A DNA stretch of 64,000 nucleotides from Liquidambar formosana (taxonomy: Eukaryota > Streptophyta > Magnoliopsida > Saxifragales > Altingiaceae). The DNA lies in the NCBI GenBank assembly GCA_039720395.1, contig CM077828.1, positions 26,330,717 through 26,394,716 of the forward strand, read 5' to 3'. Positions within the stretch are counted from its first letter, which is position 1; each line of letters opens with the position of its first letter. The position numbers and the translations under genes were made by a program. Below the pieces are notes generated by a model. That model saw only the letters and a list, made by a program, of their open reading frames with translations. It made no database searches and was not told the DNA's origin. Positions 57,678-64,000 of the stretch are shown here, in pieces.

Positions 57678-58829
57678 GCACAACTCACATTGGGGGTAAC
57701 TCACATACTTTTCAAGTGGTGAAAGTGAAAATCAAATTGGCTTTAAATATCATAGGGTTGACACATCATGGGTGTTTTGGGGTATTTAGGGTAAGCGAAA
57801 ATCTATGATGGTAGTGCTCTCATTTTTATCTTAATAGACGCCATTTGTTTTAGGAGATATTATAAAAATCTCAAGACATGCGTTTTGTTTTTGCACAGAG
57901 GATCCTTGTAAGTCTCGCATACAAAATTTCGATATAAAATATCATGCGATTCAAGTAAATGCACATCAAAATTTGATTTCCTCATCTACCAAACAAAATT
58001 CCTCTCATTTTGAGTATGTTTTTAGTCAAATTTATACTTATAAGATGGACCCACTACAATTATTTTTTGCCAACCGACGTATCCAAATCTACCAGTTTGA
58101 CTAATCCTTAAAAAATGGGTAAGGCCATATAATGAACATTCTATGTGAGTTAATACTAAAATAAACTCAACTGATGGTTGACTCTACAAAAAAATTTAAA
58201 CATAAAACATTTCGCTTTTGGAGGAATAAGAATGGAACTTGGGTCAAGAAGATGAGAGTCCCTAATCTCAGAATTAGTCTAAGGAAAATTATTACATGAC
58301 AAATTGTCATTGCTAAATCGTTCAAATCATGACTATTGAAATAATAGAGAGTAGATTTTTTTCTCCACATTCAATATATTATTTTGTGATTATGATTTGA
58401 CTGTCGTTTTTTCTGTGGGTGTCCTTATTCTAAATAACAAAGGGGTGATCTTGTAATTTCAGATTTTGTCTTTTTTAGGCAGAGTGACATAATTACCCCA
58501 ACACACAATGATGCGGTGAGCTGTGATTGGTGTTGCCTTGATAAGACGTAAAAACTCAAAAGCATAGCTGATCTTCACACATTAAAATAGATACGTTACA
58601 ATTTTCATTTTTCAATTAATTTTTTTTTTTTTCTCACAGTTGACTAGATACGTTACATGCTATATGTAGCACCACCTGGGCAACACTGTTCCACACGTTA
58701 TATAAAGCTGCCACGTATACCAGATTACGTAAGAAGCTGCTCATGGACGGTTACATCTACACGTGCCCATTCACCGTCTCAAAAGTCACGCCAACCACAC
58801 GCAGCAATCACAAAGGATCAGTCCCTACA
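57678..58829. other. Upstream and intergenic DNA
   Basis: The region upstream of the DUF4228 gene on the minus strand. It contains GTTATATAAAGCTGCCACGTA at about 58699-58719 (TATA-like and ACGT-containing) on the plus strand, but no gene follows that I can support. Confidence 0.45.
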
Positions 58830-59455
58830 GGCGTTCCGACTCAGTGCGGGCACTGTGCTAAGGTCGGTCTCACTGTTAGATGACGAGTTAGACGGCTCAA
58901 ATCAAAAGTTGGCCATTAATATCATTTTAGTTATGGTCAGATTATTGCCACCACATAAAATATTTTAAGCTCCGACTTAGTTTAAATTTTTTAAGGTTTT
59001 ATGAAAAATATACAAAATTTTTACGAAATCTAAACACATAATCTATTAAAAATTATGATTCCGGACAACTTTGTAAAAAGAATTTTTTTTGAAATTTACC
59101 ACTTAAATAGGCTTTTTAAACATTTTTTATAGAAAATGAAATAGAAATTGTAAATGACCAAACAATCCACCTAAATGATAGATTTTGGATAAACTTTCAT
59201 AAAATTGTTTAGAATGATGTTTTCTAGTAAACATTGTAACTAGTTTTGTAAAAACATTTTATATTTTTCGTAAAACCTTAAAAGGGTATAAACTAAAGGG
59301 GAGGTTTAGAGTACTTTATGTGGTGGCACGGAGTAATAATTTTTTCAACTTTTGATCTAAGCCGTTCAACCTATCATCCGACGGTGATGGCCGACCTTAG
59401 CGCAGCACTTAATTCTCCTAGCTCGACACTGAATCCAAACTCACCCTACAGATCA
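58830..59455. mobile_element. Foldback/MULE-like MITE with long inverted arms
   Basis: 58830-59060 and the reverse complement of 59230-59455 match over most of their length: GCTAAGGTCGG, GATCAAAAGTTG (ATCAAAAGTTGG), GCCACCACATAAA, and TTAAGGTTTTAYGAAAAATATA occur in both arms in the same order. Differences include short indels, one of about 15 bp near the tip. The central loop is about 170 bp. No coding capacity. Long arms suggest a Mutator-like or foldback element; terminal duplication not resolved. Confidence 0.7.
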
Positions 59456-61445
59456 TGTGGTTAAAACTGCACGCGCTTCATATGCGCGTGGGACAGCGCT
59501 GGGCCACAGAGAGAGGGAGAGAGAGGGAGACGTGTTCTTTACTGCTCACCGAACCGGAGGCGTGAAATTCCGTGGGAAAGGTTTAGTGTGGGTCCCACCA
59601 CATTAGGCAGAGTCTTTCTCAGGGAAACGTTCATAAGTGCGTGTTGCGTGGGAGGAGGTTTTGGCACTCATTAGCAAACCTTTTGTGTGCGTTTACTACT
59701 TGAAGTTGTCTAAATGTGGGAAAAAAGGGGCTTTGGAAGGAGGAGAAGGGATCCTATTTTGCCAAGGCAGCATTATTTTGTCAAAATGAAAAGCTGCACT
59801 TTCATCTTTATTTATTCTCCTTTTTTGACCCTTCTTTTGTATAGTCACTTATGTAACGGCCATAGTTTTGAAACGTCGTGTAATTTCAAGCACGTTTGTT
59901 TGGTCAGAATTGAGACTACGTATAAAATCACATTTTGGGTACTATTCTAAATTTTGTGTTTAAATGAGTTACATAGGCAAAATAGAATCAAATAGTCTCT
60001 TACGTTTTTCTTATTTCATTTAGGTTACTTCAATAATGGAATTTGATTCCATTTTTCCCTTTTTGATTCCAGCCAAACAAGCTTGCTCCATTTCTCCCTA
60101 GTCTCTTTGATTCCTGCCAAACAAGTCTGCCTTTAGTTCCGTTGGAGAAGGAAAATATTGGTCTTGTCATCACTTCTATTATCTTCTCATGCGATATGAT
60201 GATGCCATATTAACAAAACACCTAACGTGACGTTGCCATATTATTGTCATGTTAATGTTAATATGTTGGGTGTATTGTTAGTATGGTGTGTGATATGGCA
60301 ATATCAAGTTGGTAATTCTAATGATGTGGTATATAATGAAACACTGAATGCTACAATTGATATACGATAAACAATTGATAGAAGATGGTGAAAGTAGTAT
60401 TGAAAATAATAAGGTTTTGGATTTATGATAAACAAATTAAAACTTTACCTTTTTTTTCCTATCAATTGATATAACAGTTGACACTATAATACCGGATTAG
60501 TACAATATGCATGAATGGCCATGAACTACATCAACCTAACATGTAAACATAGTATTCTATGTCAACCACCTAAGTCTAGTGCCCTAGGTCCCTAACATAC
60601 CATGCTAATTAGTATGGGAGAAATAGTCAATGTTTTAATACTTTTACCAAAGTTTTATCCTTAATTTTTTTTGTTATATAAGAAAGGATTTGGTCCTTAG
60701 ACCCTAAGCTCTACCTATACTCCACCTCATCTGAAAACTAGTACTAGATCACCAGATTTGATATATTTAACTTTCATGATTCTCATGAGTCTTGAACTTA
60801 TCTACTCCATATGGTTTATAAGGTCTTATATAGGCCAATGATTTGCTCGAAGGATTTCCTCAATACCTAATAAGATTCGATACATTTCACTCTTTTCAAA
60901 GGAGGGAAGCCAAAACAAGATTTTCTTCTTTCTTTTCCTCTTTTTCTTTTTCCTTTTTTTTTTTTTTAAAAAAAAAAAATGTCTTTTGAGTAGTGATGGC
61001 TATGGATTCCCTTGCCAGCATCATTTTACCAAAATGAAAGCTACACTGTTCACTTTTGAAGATCTTTATTTTTCCTTTCTACCTTTTTCTCAGTCAGTAA
61101 TGTGGTGCCCCTAGTTTCGAACTGGGGTGTAGTATAATAGAAAAATAAAAAAGCTTTTGTTGCATATTTTGGCAATTTTTTTTTCTACTGCCGACTTTTT
61201 CACTTTTTAATTGGTACAAAATTATGGGCTCATTCATTCCTTTTACACTATCTGAATTTCAAAAATAATAATATAGTTTTCAGTTAATTTGGAAAAATGT
61301 CAGTTAATGCATTATTTTTCAGATGAAACTAAAGCAATCATCCAAACTAAATCGATTTACCAAACAACAATTAAATGAAGCTAGGTCAGGTTCATTTGCT
61401 GCTAATCGAAACTTTATGTTTTTCAAATGTTCCCCCCACCTCCTT

Positions 61446-61476
<31 letters not shown>

Positions 61477-64000
61477 GATAATGAGGTATAGAGTGGGATT
61501 AGGATATCCTTTATTGTTTGGACAAAAAATGACAAAAATCCTTTTATTTCCATTTAATTTATTCAGTTGAACTAAGCGATCATGGTTTCAGATTTAGAAA
61601 TGAAGGGGTCAGATTGTAGTACACACTGAAGGCTACTGTGTAGTGTATTTACCAAGTGACTCCTCCATGCTGAATTATTTGTGGGGGACCCTAATAATAT
61701 TCCAAGAGAAGCTGCTACCACTCTACAAGGTCTCCTTTGTGGTCCTATTGACCAATTTTCTTTTTGTCTTAGATGATATTGTACGAATCATATTCATACT
61801 TGGATATAGGATTTTTCAAGGATTTCACATTTCCCTCATTTAACCATGTTTCTAAATTTTCATTTATTTTTTCTTTCTTTTTTTCTCTCTTTTCGTTGAA
61901 TTTTAAACCTCTAGATAAATTTTAAAAAGTTCGAAGGTAGAGAGACCAAAAAATCCTTTTAGCAGCCCAAGTCTAAGATTCCATACAAGGTGGTTTGAAT
62001 TTGAAAACAAACAATTGATAATGAACAAGTTGTGGAGCCACTGAATTTGTCCCATTTCCTGTCTTCAAATCAGACGATTGACAAGTCATATGAACCCCAC
62101 TTCTTCCCTGCATCACTCTCATGGGTTCCATTACCCCAACTTTAGATTCAATTTTTAAATTTAAAAAAATAAAAATAAAATTAAGCAAAAGGAAATTCCA
62201 CTATGATTCTGCCACTTTATGCTTTGGGGGCTTTATAAAATTCTATTTTTCTCTATAAAAAAAAATGTCATAACTCTGCAAAAATAGAATTAGAAATGAA
62301 GCACATCATGAGTTTACACATTGGTAACTGCATGCTGGAACCAATACAAACAGGAAAAATGATTCTTGTACAAATTTTATAATTAAAAAAAAGTGTAAAC
62401 ATCACATCATTTGTCACGTGAGTTAGTACAGGAAGAGTGCAAAGATTTAATCATATAGTACCACTTATGAATGAGGTGTTATTAAACAAATTGTTAATTT
62501 GATCATCTTGTCTCTAATCCCAGCGTGACAGTTGATATGATAATGTGACAACAACCAACATGGTTGTCGATGGCAGTGTTATCTTAACTAAGCTGGCCAC
62601 CCTAACTGCGTAATCCTGACTCCGCCCCTACAAATACACATTTAGATTGTCAAAAACTAAAAATGGTAGGTCTCACAAATCATGAATGACCAAAATGTGC
62701 ATTAGAAATAAAGTCTCTTCAATCTTGACACTTTAGCCCCTATGTATTTTTTTCTTTCATCTTAATACTATCTTTAGATTTTTCAACTTCCACTCCATAC
62801 ACAGAAATACATAAAAGAATAGAAAATACACCTATTGCTATAGATATATCTAGACGTTTGCCATGAAATACACCACAAAATTAAACCATATAAAGAATGA
62901 CTAATTGACATTATAATTTTATAGCTGATGGCATGATAATTTAGTGACATTCTCCTCACTTGTTAAGTAGGAGATCTTTTTAAAGGGTTTAGGGTTTAAG
63001 AATAGATTCTACCGGTTTTTGCTTTTGTATTTTTTTAAAATCTATTAGTAAACATGTTGCTTCGCAATCTTATGCGTCAGATTTTGATTATACATTTTTT
63101 AATTATAATTTTTAATCATCTTATCTTGCTTTACCTGAAAAATAAAATAAAATCTAATTTCAACTAAACTCTGAGGTTTAAAATAATCTTTCTGATCATA
63201 CATACATGTTGATAAACATAAATGATAGATTATGTCAGGCTTATAGCTGTAACGCAGTTTACGTGCACATAAAAATTCATTATCTAATGGATTACCATAT
63301 CCTAAACCACATATTTCAAGAAAACAATAAATACATGTCTCAAGAAAACAATATATTAATGTATTATCACATTCTAAACCGCATATTTCAAGAAATCCAT
63401 TGCTACCACAAAATTAACAATATTATATGAAATCAACCCAATTAAATTTTTTTTTTAATTATTTTGAAATCTCAGATGTACCTCTTTTCAGTGGAGAAAA
63501 GAGGAATAAAATCTACCTGGAAAGAAGAGACCCCAAAGAGATGCCACAGGATTATATTCTGTGTGTCTCATTTATTTAGGTTTGACAATTGAGCAATTAC
63601 TAATTATCTTTACAAGATCTTGCAAATTTGACTCTTATGAGAAAATTCTATTCAGTTCATCCATAATATCCTTTGCAGTTAGTTGAAGTAGAGGTGAATT
63701 CCTCCATTTTAATGACAACCCTAATCAGAAAATTTATAATAAATTCCTTTACACCGATCGATCAAGCTTTTGTGGCTGGTTAAACCATAATTTAAGAGGC
63801 CTAAATCCTGGAAAGCATTTCTGAATTAATACTATTGTGTTTAAATTAAAAAAAAAAATGCTTAATTGATTTACTGTTTTTAGTCCAATGATGGCTCAGG
63901 TGGGGGGGCTAGAAACATTAAATATTAAATGAAGGATCTTAACTTCCTTTGTACAAAATCTGTACAGACCATGGGTTATTTATTACACAAAAAGTATTGG
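59456..64000. other. Intergenic DNA without a supported gene
   Basis: 59456-59700 is unusually GC-rich for this window and includes GAGAGAGGGA repeats and the palindrome CACGCGC/GCGCGTG. A possible short MITE (59888-60090; ends near CACGTTTGTTTGG and, inverted, CAAGCTTGTTTGG) is weak. The rest is AT-rich with A/T runs (60950-60980, 61446-61476). A direct repeat near 63300-63400 (CATATTTCAAGAAA twice) gives a 74-codon frame with no domain. Confidence 0.5.

Noticed and set aside
1..64000. CRISPR arrays, operons, riboswitches, prokaryotic origins
   Set aside because: Searched by eye for regularly spaced repeats; the sequence is plant nuclear DNA and the repeats seen are microsatellites, tandem duplications and transposons.

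Overview
This is nuclear DNA of a flowering plant, almost certainly a woody or otherwise repeat-tolerant eudicot. The evidence is GT-AG introns, AT-rich intergenic DNA, a coiled-coil NLR resistance gene, a DYW-class PPR protein, a UGT74-like glycosyltransferase, a two-LIM plant protein, a Ty1/copia retrotransposon primed by initiator tRNA-Met, and MITEs. I cannot name the species from sequence alone.

Region 1 (1-30 kb) is a resistance-gene cluster. A broken CC-NBS-LRR pseudogene (1-4440, running off the left edge) is followed by an intact paralogue on the same strand (CDS 19884-28924, five phase-0 exons, about 1518 aa) and by an orphan LRR-exon relic (29835-30010). Between the two main copies lies a complete copia element (5566-12104) with apparently identical 607-bp LTRs and a 5-bp target duplication, but with coding regions full of stops: a young insertion of an already dead element. 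The 12.6-19.1 kb stretch holds four degenerate copies of one upstream block, the last split by a Tourist-like MITE with a TTA duplication.

Region 2 (31.6-42 kb) carries three ordinary genes: a two-exon UDP-glycosyltransferase (+), a seven-exon DCC/DUF393 thiol-disulfide oxidoreductase-like gene (-), and a four-exon gene for mitochondrial complex II subunit SDH7 (+). The last two start head to head, 468 bp apart, and probably share a promoter.

Region 3 (42-57.6 kb) holds a gene-poor AT-rich stretch with a candidate MITE and SINE relics, then a five-exon WLIM1-like gene (+), an intronless DYW-type PPR gene (+), and a three-exon DUF4228/PADRE gene with an MGNC N-terminus (-).

Region 4 (57.7-64 kb) has no gene I can support. 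Its main structure is a foldback element of about 620 bp (58830-59455).

Nothing here is clearly a wholly new system. The most notable items are the dead but recently moved copia element, the acidic 16-residue tandem repeat closing the NLR, the exon-modular phase-0 LRR organisation with an exon-fusion event in the pseudogene, the repeated upstream block, and the foldback element.
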